Both the position numbers and the translations under genes were made by a program. From positions 1-64,000 of the IMG/VR virus record IMGVR_UViG_3300031963_000068: a DNA stretch of 64,000 nt; one strand, written 5' to 3'. Under the pieces are notes generated by a model. The model made no database searches. It was not told the DNA's origin and saw only the letters and a list, made by a program, of their open reading frames with translations. Source of the stretch: a virus. Shown in pieces: positions 27,878 to 38,568 of this stretch; the stretch's first letter is position 1, and the number at the start of each line of letters is the position of its first letter.

Positions 27878-30243
27878 TATATAATTCGTTGATATTTTGT
27901 AATCCAATTAACGGTTTGTGAACTAGTACCAGTAACTTGTACAATCAAGTTTCCTGTCGAACATGTAAATGAAAGATTTGTTGGTATAAGACCGGATTGC
28001 TTATCTAATTGAGCATTACTCAAAACAACATTAGCTGTACCACTAAAGTTAGTAAGCACAAGCTCTCTTCTCCAAGCACCCCATATTGTATTACTACAAG
28101 TAGCAGTAACATAAACTTCTACTATACTAGTAAAACCTTGAGGCACCGAAATAGTTGCAGCATTTATTGTAGAACCTGTAGTAGTTTGAGCGGTAGTTGT
28201 CAATCTACTAGCGGTCCAACTACCATTTCCAGAACTATCAGAAACCATTATATACTCATTATCAGCACCATTAGTCATTCTAAATCCAGTAGAAGATACA
28301 GTACCAACAACCTCCAACTTATAATTTGGAGAAGCTGTACCAAAACCAACTAAATCTCCTAAAACATTTATAGAACCATCCTCTGTTCTAAAGTGAGGAG
28401 CTGCCTTTCCATCAACACCACCTCTATCCGCTGAATATAATTGAAAACCATCAATAAAATTACTTTCTGTAGGACTTTGATTTACTGAACTAGAAGTACT
28501 GCTATATAAATTTAGAGCATTATCAGGTGACAATTTCATCTGAAGATTAGAAAGTAAAGCTGAATTTTTATGCCACATAAAACCAGCATTAAATCCATCA
28601 CGTGCAGTATTCGTACCATAATACAAAGTTGGATTCACAAAATGCATCCTATAAGGCACGTTATTTGCATCAACAAAAGAAGAATGTTGAAATAAAAATG
28701 TGTTATCACTATAAGTTCCAGTATTGGACCTTCTAGTTAAAGATATTTGACAATCACCAGATGTGCTGTAACCAGTATCAAATATCAATCTATTGTTATT
28801 ATAACCAGCTATAGATATATCTCTTGTACCAATATCTGTTCTATTTCCAACTTTTAGATTACCATTTCCAGTAAACTCTAATAGATTTAAATCATTTGCA
28901 GCATTTCTAATAATTAATGGTAAGTCCGTAGATGATGAACCCGTCGCGATTATAGTCAAATGTGCACCACTTCCAGTACCAGAACCAATTCCTAATTGGA
29001 CAACATTTGTTGTGCTATTAAAAGTCAATCTTTGACTTTGTTGAACAAAATTACCAGATTGAAATAATAACTGATTATTTGTACCTCCAATTACTGATGT
29101 TGTTCCAATAACTATAGGGGTTGTAGCAATAGCTGATGAAGTCCAAGTTGCCAATCCAGTTGAATCCGAAATTAAATAAAAACCACTAGAAGCACCATCT
29201 GTTATCTTAAGTGTTTTTCCTGTAAACTGACCAGCAGTAACATTTGAGTAAGTTATTCGGTTAACAGGACCAATACTAATATGGTCATTAGTAGTTGAAG
29301 CAAAGGTCCACTCATCTGAATTTTCATCCCAATAAAAAGCCTGAGTAGCACCGGTTCCTCTATCAATAAAAATACCAGAATCTAACGCAGGCGTTGATTG
29401 ACTATGTGACAACACGATAATTGAATCACCAACTATTAAATTCGATGTATTAATAGTAGAAGAAGAACCTAAAATTGAAAAAGAACCAGTGACTAGTAAA
29501 TCTCCTTGTATGTTAAGTAGATTACCATCAAAGGTCAAATTTACTTCCGCATTAGCTGAGTTAGAAGTACCATCTGATGTTAAAATTCTATTATTTGAAA
29601 AATTAGAAATTGTGTTAAATCCTGTTCCAGAAGTACCAGCGGTACCACTAGATCCACTAGAACCGGATGTTCCTGATGAACCAGAAGTGCCGGAGGTACC
29701 AGACGAACCACTAGTTCCAGAAGTTCCACTAGTTCCAGAAGTTCCACTAAAACCAGAGGTTCCAGAAGTACCAACTGAACCAATAGAAACAGATGAACCT
29801 AACAATCTTAACGAGTCTGTGCTCGTAGGTGCCGGTCTATCAACATCTATAGATAAGGCTGTACCAGAAATAGTATAATCAATCGATGATTGCATTAATT
29901 GACCATTGATAAAAAATAGATTTGATGGATACAACAATGGATAAGCTAATACAAAGTTTTTGTTTACACCATTTTGTGTTCCAGATATCGGTATTTCTAT
30001 AATACTTTGAGTAGCAACCAAAGACTGAGTCCATGTTGCCAAACCAGTACCATCAGAAGTTAAAACATATCCAGATTGTTGATTACCATCAACAATCTTT
30101 ATTTTACCAACTAAAGAAAAAACATCGCTATTTTGGTCCCAACTTAGCTTGTTTACATCTTCACTAACCGAACTTCCAGTTCCCAAAAAAAGTATGGAAC
30201 CTTGAGAAGCTCCTCGTAGTTGTTTAATATCAATTTGAGCCAT
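27877..30243 (-). CDS. Tail fibre protein
   Basis: 788 residues. N-terminus MAQIDIKQLRGASQGS resembles the 33148-35772 protein (MSLLDGKQLRDSS), probably a common attachment end. Residues ~155-205 are a short (GTS)n collagen-like stalk. Beta-helical stretches follow (LLVTGSFSILGSSSTINTS), then a segment SPNYKLEVVG and a ~110-residue C-terminal domain ending VNWITKYQRII. A TTTTAATATATAG box is 30 nt upstream of the ATG. Confidence 0.7.
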   Translation of the reverse strand: MAQIDIKQLRGASQGSILFLGTGSSVSEDVNKLSWDQNSDVFSLVGKIKIVDGNQQSGYVLTSDGTGLATWTQSLVATQSIIEIPISGTQNGVNKNFVLAYPLLYPSNLFFINGQLMQSSIDYTISGTALSIDVDRPAPTSTDSLRLLGSSVSIGSVGTSGTSGFSGTSGTSGTSGTSGSSGTSGTSGSSGTSGSSGSSGTAGTSGTGFNTISNFSNNRILTSDGTSNSANAEVNLTFDGNLLNIQGDLLVTGSFSILGSSSTINTSNLIVGDSIIVLSHSQSTPALDSGIFIDRGTGATQAFYWDENSDEWTFASTTNDHISIGPVNRITYSNVTAGQFTGKTLKITDGASSGFYLISDSTGLATWTSSAIATTPIVIGTTSVIGGTNNQLLFQSGNFVQQSQRLTFNSTTNVVQLGIGSGTGSGAHLTIIATGSSSTDLPLIIRNAANDLNLLEFTGNGNLKVGNRTDIGTRDISIAGYNNNRLIFDTGYSTSGDCQISLTRRSNTGTYSDNTFLFQHSSFVDANNVPYRMHFVNPTLYYGTNTARDGFNAGFMWHKNSALLSNLQMKLSPDNALNLYSSTSSSVNQSPTESNFIDGFQLYSADRGGVDGKAAPHFRTEDGSINVLGDLVGFGTASPNYKLEVVGTVSSTGFRMTNGADNEYIMVSDSSGNGSWTASRLTTTAQTTTGSTINAATISVPQGFTSIVEVYVTATCSNTIWGAWRRELVLTNFSGTANVVLSNAQLDKQSGLIPTNLSFTCSTGNLIVQVTGTSSQTVNWITKYQRII

Positions 30244-30314
30244 TAACGACTAATAAATTTTTTCACTTATCTATATATTAAAACAATTTATCCTATTTTG
30301 AACGAAGCACAAAA

Positions 30315-30340
30315 AAAGGAGTAAGTTTTCTTACTCCTTT
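30315..30340 (-). terminator. Terminator after the 921-aa fibre gene
   Basis: Perfect 11-bp stem AAAGGAGTAAG/CTTACTCCTTT with a TTTT loop. Read leftward it continues into a T run, 13 nt past the stop at 30354. Confidence 0.85.
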
Positions 30341-30353
30341 CTAATATTTATTA

Positions 30354-33119
30354 TTAAGATTCATAAACTATATCTATAACATCAGTAGTAGATAAATCAT
30401 ATCCAGCAACTAATCCGTTCCAGTATAGTTGTTGACCGGCTACAATATCTACAAAAGCCTCAGCAACTGAAGCAGTTGAAGAAATATAACAATCTACTAA
30501 AGAAGCTGTACCATTACCTAATCTTTGTAACTGACCATTAACATAAACTTGTATTCTTGAGTAATCATTAGGTGTTGATGATAATAAAACTGCAGTAGGA
30601 GAATCATCACCAGTTGTAACAGAAGCATTTGTTCTATCATATACAGGTTGTGAAGCACCAGCAATTACTGATAATACGCCACCTGAGAAAGTAAGACCAG
30701 TACCAGCTATTGTTGGAGAAACCTCTACATTATTACTATTAATAGTAAGTCCATTTGCAACATTCACATCTAAAGTTATAAAACCAGACGTACCACCACC
30801 TGATAGACCACTACCCGCAGTAACTCCTGTTATGAAATCACCATTTATTGAATCAATAGCATTCCAGATTGAAGCAGTTCCAGCATCAACATAACCTTTA
30901 GAAACAAGTGAATAACTGACAAATGTACCAGAATAATCTGATGTATATACCAATCCTTTTTGATTTGATGTTGTGATTGAACCAGTTGCCGTATTCACCG
31001 TAAACTCGTTAGTAGAAATAATATCCACACTACCAGTTGCGTATATAGTCACATCACCACCATACATATCTATAGATCCAGAATTACCAACATCCACTAA
31101 AAATAATCCATTATCTAATTGAACATCAACAGTAGAACCAGTAAGAGTAAGTATATCAAAATCTTGTATAGTTAAATCATATCCATCAGAATTTAAGAAA
31201 GTATCTTGAATTAGATTTCCTCCTAATCCTAAAAACCCTGGAGCAATTTCAGTTAAACCATTTGTTGCCCCAACTCCAGATACAGCAGAGTCAACATAAG
31301 CCTTAGTAACCAATGAGAATGTAGTAAAGTTAGCCGTATAATCTCCTTCATATACAAGTCCTTTATTAGCTATGTTATCTTTTATTAACAAATAGTTACC
31401 AGTAGAACCATCAATACCACCTAAAGTCTGAGAGTCATTAGTAACTCTAATTGAGTTAGCAATTCCATTAGACTCTGAATTCAATGATGAATCGTTGTAT
31501 GTTGTTTTTATAACAGAGAATGTAGCAACATCACCAGATTTTAAAGAAGCGATTACATTTGTAATTTGTAATTTATTTTCAGCATTTGGAATACCACTTT
31601 CAACTTTGACATCAGCTCCATTGGATGCGGTAAATGTAAGAGACCCAATATTTTCTATTGTAAAATCATTAGTTGCTGCTTGTATCTTAGTAGTTTGACT
31701 TAAAGTACCACCTAAATAAACTTTATCAGATACTATTTCAAGTCCGTTTCCAACGTTAACAGAAAGTACTCCACCACTTGCTGATAAACCAGCTCCGGCT
31801 AAATTACCTGCGAACCCCGATGTATCAATAAATATTTGAGAGCCATTTTGTGTCAATCCAGTTCCAGTAATAGAATTAAAATCTATTGATATAGCATTTC
31901 CATTCTGCGTAAGACCTGTGCTTGTAATATCATTGAAATTGACTGACAATTGATTACCCGACTTTGTAAGTCCAGTACCAGCTTCTGTAATTATTGATGA
32001 AACAGAACCAGAAAAACCAGCAGACCACAATGATGTAGTATTATCCCAAATTAAAGCGGCATATGTTCCACCACCTAAGTTTGCTTCAATACCTGTATTT
32101 AATGCATTATAAGGACCAGAATAAGTCGCATTTAATGTAAGGATATTATCTTGAACTAAAATTGTCTCTGTACTTATGTAAGAAACCGTTCCATTAACGG
32201 TTAAATCTCCATTAATAGTTACAGAATCTTGAAAAGTTCTATCACCTGTAATAGTATCTTTTAATCTAATTGAATCTAAATTTATCTCTAATGAATCAGA
32301 ATTAACATTAACGTCTAAAGCCGAACCATTATCTGTTAAACCATCACCAGCTAGTGTTGAGGTAATTTCAGAAGTATTAACACTAAGAACACCAGTTGTG
32401 AAATCTAATCCATTTCCAGCCAAAGATGAATCTATTATAATATCGTTTCCTGAAAATGTTAATCCTGAATTTGCTCCTAAATTCACACTCAATGTGATAG
32501 CTCCTTGTGTTCCACCTCCACTTAGACCACTACCAGCAGTTACACCAGTTATACTACCTAAACCTGTTGATGTAAAATCAGACAATGTGTCTCCAACATA
32601 AACATACAGGGCAATAGATGAAGGCGCACCTCCAGTGACGTCTTGTTGAAAGAACACACCTGAGTTATATTGGTAAATCCAGTTTCTAGCATCACCAGGA
32701 GGTATCAAAGAAGCACCAGTATAAGGTTTAGCCTCAAAAGTCAAACCATATGAAGGCGGAATACCATTTCTTACTCTAGATCCAGTTGTTATTCCAGATA
32801 AAACACCAGAACCATAAGCATATGGTAAAGATGTTATAGGGTCGGTTCCGGATGGTGCTGCAACCGGCCAACTTGCAAAATAACCTCGACCATTTGAAGT
32901 TCCATCAAGAGTCAAACTAGCAGTTACTCCGATAGCCACACCCTGACTAACCGCAATACTTGCAGTTCCTGGTATGTCATTTACCCATATATTAGACGAA
33001 TCTAAGTTAAAAAATATACCTTCCGCTTCGTTGTCAACACCTTTAATTGTGTCAGTCATCGATTTACCTAAGATATTCTTAAGAGCTATTGCCGCTTGTG
33101 TAGATGATGTTAAACTCAT
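30354..33119 (-). CDS. Long tail fibre protein
   Basis: 921 residues of repetitive beta structure. Repeated turns such as AGSGLSGGGTQGAITLSVN, GLTFSGNDIIIDSSLAG and GLTQNGNAISIDFN recur throughout, as in T4 long-tail-fibre shafts and other beta-helical fibres. The C-terminal ~95 residues (YSRIQVYVNGQ, CYIS, LYWNG, YDLSTTDVIDIVYES) form a domain shared with the 35829-37409 protein. Its own terminator follows; no TTAATATATA box is close to the start. Confidence 0.75.
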   Translation of the reverse strand: MSLTSSTQAAIALKNILGKSMTDTIKGVDNEAEGIFFNLDSSNIWVNDIPGTASIAVSQGVAIGVTASLTLDGTSNGRGYFASWPVAAPSGTDPITSLPYAYGSGVLSGITTGSRVRNGIPPSYGLTFEAKPYTGASLIPPGDARNWIYQYNSGVFFQQDVTGGAPSSIALYVYVGDTLSDFTSTGLGSITGVTAGSGLSGGGTQGAITLSVNLGANSGLTFSGNDIIIDSSLAGNGLDFTTGVLSVNTSEITSTLAGDGLTDNGSALDVNVNSDSLEINLDSIRLKDTITGDRTFQDSVTINGDLTVNGTVSYISTETILVQDNILTLNATYSGPYNALNTGIEANLGGGTYAALIWDNTTSLWSAGFSGSVSSIITEAGTGLTKSGNQLSVNFNDITSTGLTQNGNAISIDFNSITGTGLTQNGSQIFIDTSGFAGNLAGAGLSASGGVLSVNVGNGLEIVSDKVYLGGTLSQTTKIQAATNDFTIENIGSLTFTASNGADVKVESGIPNAENKLQITNVIASLKSGDVATFSVIKTTYNDSSLNSESNGIANSIRVTNDSQTLGGIDGSTGNYLLIKDNIANKGLVYEGDYTANFTTFSLVTKAYVDSAVSGVGATNGLTEIAPGFLGLGGNLIQDTFLNSDGYDLTIQDFDILTLTGSTVDVQLDNGLFLVDVGNSGSIDMYGGDVTIYATGSVDIISTNEFTVNTATGSITTSNQKGLVYTSDYSGTFVSYSLVSKGYVDAGTASIWNAIDSINGDFITGVTAGSGLSGGGTSGFITLDVNVANGLTINSNNVEVSPTIAGTGLTFSGGVLSVIAGASQPVYDRTNASVTTGDDSPTAVLLSSTPNDYSRIQVYVNGQLQRLGNGTASLVDCYISSTASVAEAFVDIVAGQQLYWNGLVAGYDLSTTDVIDIVYES

Positions 33120-33147
33120 TTTTTATATTTATTTTTTCATTTTATTT

Positions 33148-35772
33148 TTAAGAATAATTAAACGTTATACCAGTAAACGAACCACTAAACGATGGACCAA
33201 CGGTGATTCTAATCAACATAATTCCGTTAGTGTTTGCTGTATTTTTTGTTCCTATATTTAATCCCCAGTTAGTATTAAATGCTCTACCAGCACCAGTAGC
33301 ATTATTTCTCACACCATCACCATCATTCCATTGACCGGTAAGAAAATCATTGTAAGCATCTAACCAACCAGTCTCAGCAGAAGAAGCACCAGGAGCTTTA
33401 ATTTCTACCCAGATGTAATTTCCTGTTAGAGGGGTAGATTTAGCAACAAATGTACCACCAGAACCTAGTATCTGCATTACAAAGTTTGCAGTCGTTGGAG
33501 ATACCTGTCTAAACCATCTAACATATTGTCTATTACCAGTGGCTCCTGAATAATCAGTTGCTAAATTTCCGAAATTAGCATTTGATGTCAACACACCAGG
33601 TGTGCTAAAGTTTGTAGTCGGATATATTAAAGTACTATTGTAAACTTGTAATCCGTCATTGTAACCAGAACCACCAGATATTAATGATTGGGTTGAATCC
33701 CAAGCATTAGATGTAGTAGAACCATATGTATCATATTGATTTCCAACATACGTACCAACTAATCTGTATCTTTCATCATCAAATCCCTCACAAGTTGTAC
33801 CAACAGCGGTTGAAGAAGCAGCAACGTTGTCTAAATAGACATTTGTCACCGACACAGCACCACCTGTCGAGTTACCCTGAATAGTTCTTTTAGCATTTAC
33901 ACTCAACGAAATTGATTCATTTAATCTTCGTTTTGCTAAAGAGATGATGTTAAAAGTAGCAGGAGCATTATTCTGATCAGAATTTGATATTTTGAATTGT
34001 TTTGCTTCGTTACCACCAGAAGCTGCTAATGAATATTGTGTTGAAACTGTCAATATTGGAGTAGTTGCTCCAGTACTTGTTTCATTAAATGTGATAGCAT
34101 CAGCACCTGAATAATATGTATTTCTGTATAAGTTGTCTATAGTAACATCATAACTAACAGTACCACCTGTATAATAATTGATACCTGATAGATACTTGCT
34201 ACCTGTTAATGTGTAACCAGTGATAGTTGCTCCCGAAATTGATGTAGCAGTAGTATCACCATCAATAATAAATTCATATCTTGTTAATGTTCTTGTGAAA
34301 CTTGGAGCGTTATCATGAACTACATATACATAGTTATAACCATAAACTATATCAGGATCATTACCTCTTAATAACCAAGTTCCAGTTCTATTCCAAAATT
34401 GCTCAAAAACAGCACCTTGTGGGAACTTAGAAGCAGTAGCAGCACCTACACTGAAACCAGTCGTTGTACCACCAGTCGTTGTATTCTGAGCCGCTAAGTT
34501 AGATAGTGTTATTGTTGCTGATGTTTTTTCAACTCCGTTAACGTACATTTTTAACGTTCCTACGTTAGCATCTCCAAAAGTATCAGCACCATATGCGGGT
34601 GTTGGTGTAGTAGTACTAGCAGACACTTGATCATTTAATGTTCCAGAAATATTTCCAGAAGCACTAGCAGAAATTGCTAATCGTTTTCCAGTCGCAGTCC
34701 AAGTTCCATCTACTGAAATAGGTGAAGAAGGTGCGAAAGTAGCACTGATATAATTAAATCCAGATATTGGATTATTACCATCAAAACTCAATTTACCATT
34801 AGCCAAAGTTCCAGCTTTACTACCAGTCCAATCAGATAAGTCCGGAGCATCAGGTGGAACCAACGCACTTAATAATTCGTTGATATTATCTACTGCATGA
34901 CCTATTGGTGTTGAGTTAGTAAAACTAAATACACCATCAGCATAAGTTCCGTCTTCAGCTGGACCAATTGCAACCGTTGTAGAGCCACTTGTCAAATCTA
35001 AAGAAACCGTTCCAGCATTTGTCAATCTACCCTGTGTGTCTACGGTAAATGTTGGTATCTGAGTTGATGAACCATAACTACCTGCAGTAACACCTGTCGT
35101 ACTTAATTGTAATGTATCAGATGATATCGTTAAACCAGTAGAAGAGGATAAACCAACATTTATATGAAATTCATTTCCAACTTGAATCAAACCATCTCCA
35201 GGTGTTATAACACCTGCAGAAGAAAACTGAACCCAATGTTGTGACTCGGTACCTACTAATATGTTAAAATCAGAAGAGTCTGATACATTCAAAACCCAAC
35301 CTGAACCAGAATATAAATCACCATTTCCTACAAAAACGAAATCACCAATCTGAACCTCACCTATTGTTGGAAGACCATCAGCATCTAAAGATCTTGACCA
35401 AGTTCCTGTTGCAACTACATAAATACCGTTTGATGCAGTAGGGTTAGAATTATCTTGACCATTTACTAAAACTCTTTCACCAACTTCGACATCATGATTA
35501 TCAATTGATTGTGTTCCCGATAAAGTTATAGGTGAATTAGATACAACATGAACAGACTCTTTGATATTAAGACCTTGAGCAACAGCATCAACATAGTTTT
35601 TATTAACTACGTCATGACCCACAAGTATATTTTCGTCTGCTTGTCTTAATGTAGACCCAGCATTAAAGCTCATTGTAGCCGCTGTTGTAAAGGTTACTAG
35701 ACCATTAAGTCCACTAACTTTGTTTAGTGATAGAGAGGAGTCTCTAAGTTGTTTTCCATCAAGTAGTGACAT
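33148..35772 (-). CDS. Long tail fibre / baseplate-attached fibre protein
   Basis: 874 residues. N-terminus MSLLDGKQLRDSSLSLNKV resembles the adhesion end of the 27877-30243 fibre. Residues ~60-170 carry ESVHVVSNSPITL, then ERVLVNGQDNSNPTASNGIY, then WSRSLDADG, the same module as in the 24431-25888 protein. A DTQGRLTNAGTVSLD repeat follows. The large C-terminal half ends in a compact domain with WVEIKAPGASSAETGWLD, plausibly receptor-binding. An AATATATAAG box is ~31 nt upstream of the ATG. Confidence 0.7.
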   Translation of the reverse strand: MSLLDGKQLRDSSLSLNKVSGLNGLVTFTTAATMSFNAGSTLRQADENILVGHDVVNKNYVDAVAQGLNIKESVHVVSNSPITLSGTQSIDNHDVEVGERVLVNGQDNSNPTASNGIYVVATGTWSRSLDADGLPTIGEVQIGDFVFVGNGDLYSGSGWVLNVSDSSDFNILVGTESQHWVQFSSAGVITPGDGLIQVGNEFHINVGLSSSTGLTISSDTLQLSTTGVTAGSYGSSTQIPTFTVDTQGRLTNAGTVSLDLTSGSTTVAIGPAEDGTYADGVFSFTNSTPIGHAVDNINELLSALVPPDAPDLSDWTGSKAGTLANGKLSFDGNNPISGFNYISATFAPSSPISVDGTWTATGKRLAISASASGNISGTLNDQVSASTTTPTPAYGADTFGDANVGTLKMYVNGVEKTSATITLSNLAAQNTTTGGTTTGFSVGAATASKFPQGAVFEQFWNRTGTWLLRGNDPDIVYGYNYVYVVHDNAPSFTRTLTRYEFIIDGDTTATSISGATITGYTLTGSKYLSGINYYTGGTVSYDVTIDNLYRNTYYSGADAITFNETSTGATTPILTVSTQYSLAASGGNEAKQFKISNSDQNNAPATFNIISLAKRRLNESISLSVNAKRTIQGNSTGGAVSVTNVYLDNVAASSTAVGTTCEGFDDERYRLVGTYVGNQYDTYGSTTSNAWDSTQSLISGGSGYNDGLQVYNSTLIYPTTNFSTPGVLTSNANFGNLATDYSGATGNRQYVRWFRQVSPTTANFVMQILGSGGTFVAKSTPLTGNYIWVEIKAPGASSAETGWLDAYNDFLTGQWNDGDGVRNNATGAGRAFNTNWGLNIGTKNTANTNGIMLIRITVGPSFSGSFTGITFNYS

Positions 35773-35828
35773 ATTTTATTTTATTTTTTTAATTTTCTTA
35801 TATATTATATTTTTAATCTCTAAAATTT

Positions 35829-37409
35829 CTAATTTATATAATAAAGTGAAATTCTCCATGTTGAATAAAGATCGGTTCCAACGAAATTACCATTCCAATA
35901 AAGAGCATCACCTGATTGTACATTTATTTTTGATGTGACTCCACCGTCGTCACTGAAATAACAAGGAACACTTGTTGTAGTTCCATAACCTACTTCAAAT
36001 TCTTGACCATTAACAAATACTCCTACATAACCACCAGGTAAAGGTGTCTGTGAAATAGTTAAACCAGTAAATTGCCCATCACCATTTGTTGTAAAAGCCA
36101 TTTGAAAGTTCTTATCACTAGAAGTAAGTGTACCAGAAGTTTGAGAAGGATCCAACCAATTAAATTTTCCTGCATTATCTACAGATAAAATGTATCCAGC
36201 AGTAGCACCACCATTTGTTCCTGTATCTAATTTTGAAGCAGTTAATGAACCATCCTTAACTATTGCAGACACAGATAATCCCATAATTGTGTTTTCTTGT
36301 GTAAAGTCTATAGTTTCAGAATCATTAAATGAAGTAGTCAACCCTGTATTTAGTGTAATAAAAGCTAAACTTCCGCTATTTGAAATAGTACCTCCTGATA
36401 AGTATAATGAACCATTTACTACAATGATTTGACCATAATTGACTAATGTTCCAGCAATTGTTAAATCAGAATATACCCAATATTGATAATAAGGTGGAAC
36501 AACTATGTAATCGGTAGGTTCAATGTAATATTTTACATTAAATAAATCTTCGTTTACAAAAGGTCTATTCAATTGAAAATCTACACCATCATAAACAACA
36601 GTATAAACAACATTAGCTTGTATATCCGATGGTAAGAGATCCACTACGCCAGAAGGAGTTGGTTTTTTTATGTAAGCAGAGCCCAAAGAATTTATATTTA
36701 AAGATGCGGTTGTTCCAACATTTTGAGCTGAAAATTTGACTAAAAAAACTGAATCTTGATTATAATTACTGATTGGAGGTGTTGTAGTTGCAATATAATC
36801 AACACCATTACTTGTCGAAGCAGCTAAATTTCTTACTTGACCAAGTTTTTCTTTTTGCCAAGCACCAGTGGGAAAATTACCTTCATATTTATAAATTGAG
36901 TTATCTTCATCATCTACTCTCACAGACATTCCATCTTTAGGAACAGTCAAAGTCCAAGTTGAAGAGTTCCATTCTGCTACTTGCGAAGAAGTAAACGAAC
37001 TCCATTGAGCACCCGACAATACTATAGATGAATCAATTCCTAATAAATATCTATCTCCAATTGAAGGAGACCCAGGCTGAGAAAAAGCAACAGAAATAAC
37101 GGAATCAATCCATTCGGTTCCCCCACCACCACCAGATCCTCCAGAACCACTGAATTCTTTCCAATTGGAGTTATCCATGATACTAGTGGAAACAAAATTA
37201 TATGTTAATTGATATGTTTTATTATCACTTTGAACATAACACATCATACCCCATTCTCTTCTTTCAAAAATAATTGCATTCCGTGTTGTTATATCTATAG
37301 CAGTGTGTAGACCACCACGAATTTCAGTAGCAAATGCGGATGCTATTGGATCTAACGAGTCGTTAGGTCTTATCGCTGATGATATTAATGTTCCTACGTT
37401 TTTAGCCAT
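35829..37409 (-). CDS. Fibre / baseplate structural protein
   Basis: 526 residues. N-terminus MAKNVGTLISSAIRPNDSLD, then IEFERREWGM-like segment and a Gly-rich linker at ~88-97. Residues ~100-190 (IGDRYLLGIDSS, KDGMSVRVDDEDNSIYKYEG) form a module common in phage fibres. The C-terminal ~95 residues (GVFVNGQEFEVGYG, CYFSDDGG, LYWNGNFVGTDL) match the tip of the 30354-33119 protein. A TAAATATATAA box lies ~22 nt upstream of the ATG. Confidence 0.65.
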   Translation of the reverse strand: MAKNVGTLISSAIRPNDSLDPIASAFATEIRGGLHTAIDITTRNAIIFERREWGMMCYVQSDNKTYQLTYNFVSTSIMDNSNWKEFSGSGGSGGGGGTEWIDSVISVAFSQPGSPSIGDRYLLGIDSSIVLSGAQWSSFTSSQVAEWNSSTWTLTVPKDGMSVRVDDEDNSIYKYEGNFPTGAWQKEKLGQVRNLAASTSNGVDYIATTTPPISNYNQDSVFLVKFSAQNVGTTASLNINSLGSAYIKKPTPSGVVDLLPSDIQANVVYTVVYDGVDFQLNRPFVNEDLFNVKYYIEPTDYIVVPPYYQYWVYSDLTIAGTLVNYGQIIVVNGSLYLSGGTISNSGSLAFITLNTGLTTSFNDSETIDFTQENTIMGLSVSAIVKDGSLTASKLDTGTNGGATAGYILSVDNAGKFNWLDPSQTSGTLTSSDKNFQMAFTTNGDGQFTGLTISQTPLPGGYVGVFVNGQEFEVGYGTTTSVPCYFSDDGGVTSKINVQSGDALYWNGNFVGTDLYSTWRISLYYIN

Positions 37410-37437
37410 TTAACATTTATTTTTCTTTTTTATATAT

Positions 37438-38448
37438 TTAACTAACTATAACATCTAAAGCTGAGTTTTGAACCGTATTTGTTATCCAAACCTCAAAATT
37501 AGTAGTAAAACCATATTGATTTACAAATGGCTGAGCAGTTCTAATTCTTGTAAAAGCATTGCTTGAAAAACCACCTACTGTAAAACTTGGGGCAGTAGCA
37601 CCACTAACCGAAGAAGGCCAAGCAAATACTAAATAATTACCACCTCCTCCAATTTGACTATAACTTTTATTTTTAGTGGTAGATAATTGACTACTTAAAT
37701 TCTGTATTACTGTATCAGTAACAATAGATGAAACCATAGATGCTGAACCAGGATTATAAAATAAATTTGGATTACCAATAGAAGATAAATTCACATTGCC
37801 CCAGAAAATTCTATTCATCCAAGTAAAAGTAGCAGAACTATTGTAAGTTCCAGTACCATCATTAACAGAGATAGGAAAAGTCTGTACATAGGATGCTCCC
37901 GGTGAGACAGGATAAAAACCAGTTGTAGTCTGACTACCAGCAACACTTGAAGACCAAGGTGGTCCACCAGTAGAATAAGGAACACTATTAACAGTTATAG
38001 AACTAATATCATTAGTTTTTTTGGTTACACTCCAATTCAAAGTGATAGAAGAAAGAGGTACAGGATAGCCATACTCAGCCTGATTACTTCCAGAAACACT
38101 AATACTAACAACTGGACTCTGATAAGGATAAAGTAATTTATCAAACATCTGAGAAATAGTTAAGTTAGAAAAAGTTGAACCTGCTGGAATACCACCAATC
38201 GTAACTGGTGTAGGAGTAGAATTTGAATAAAACAGAGATACAGAAGCAGATGCTGCAGTCGCAACCACAATAGATAAATCATCAACTTTCTTCCACAAAG
38301 AGTAAACAGGGCTACGTATATCAATAGGATCAATTAAATTACTATTATTATCTAATAGATTCTTCAATAAATCATCTACGTTATCATACAAATCTGTAGC
38401 TGTAACCGCTTCAAAACCAGTAACAGAATATGAGCCAACTAATGCCAT
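37438..38448 (-). CDS. Structural protein paralogous to the 485-aa fibre protein
   Basis: 336 residues from ATG 38448 (MALVGSYSVTGFEAV); a start 12 codons upstream would add a hydrophobic stretch overlapping the promoter-like TTTTATATATAC and is less likely. It shares with the 24431-25888 protein the block IGGIPAGSTFSNLTISQMF, then DKLLYPYQSP. C-terminal region is strand-rich (NYLVFAWPSSV, FEVWITNTVQ). First gene of the leftward fibre block. Confidence 0.6.
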   Translation of the reverse strand: MALVGSYSVTGFEAVTATDLYDNVDDLLKNLLDNNSNLIDPIDIRSPVYSLWKKVDDLSIVVATAASASVSLFYSNSTPTPVTIGGIPAGSTFSNLTISQMFDKLLYPYQSPVVSISVSGSNQAEYGYPVPLSSITLNWSVTKKTNDISSITVNSVPYSTGGPPWSSSVAGSQTTTGFYPVSPGASYVQTFPISVNDGTGTYNSSATFTWMNRIFWGNVNLSSIGNPNLFYNPGSASMVSSIVTDTVIQNLSSQLSTTKNKSYSQIGGGGNYLVFAWPSSVSGATAPSFTVGGFSSNAFTRIRTAQPFVNQYGFTTNFEVWITNTVQNSALDVIVS

Positions 38449-38568
38449 TAAAAAAATTAATTTTAAGTATATATAAAATACCAAAAACTAAATAAAAGAA
38501 AACTTATGGAAAAATTTAAATTTTGAGAAACCAAAAATCAATTAAGAATGTATCATGATGTTTCATGT

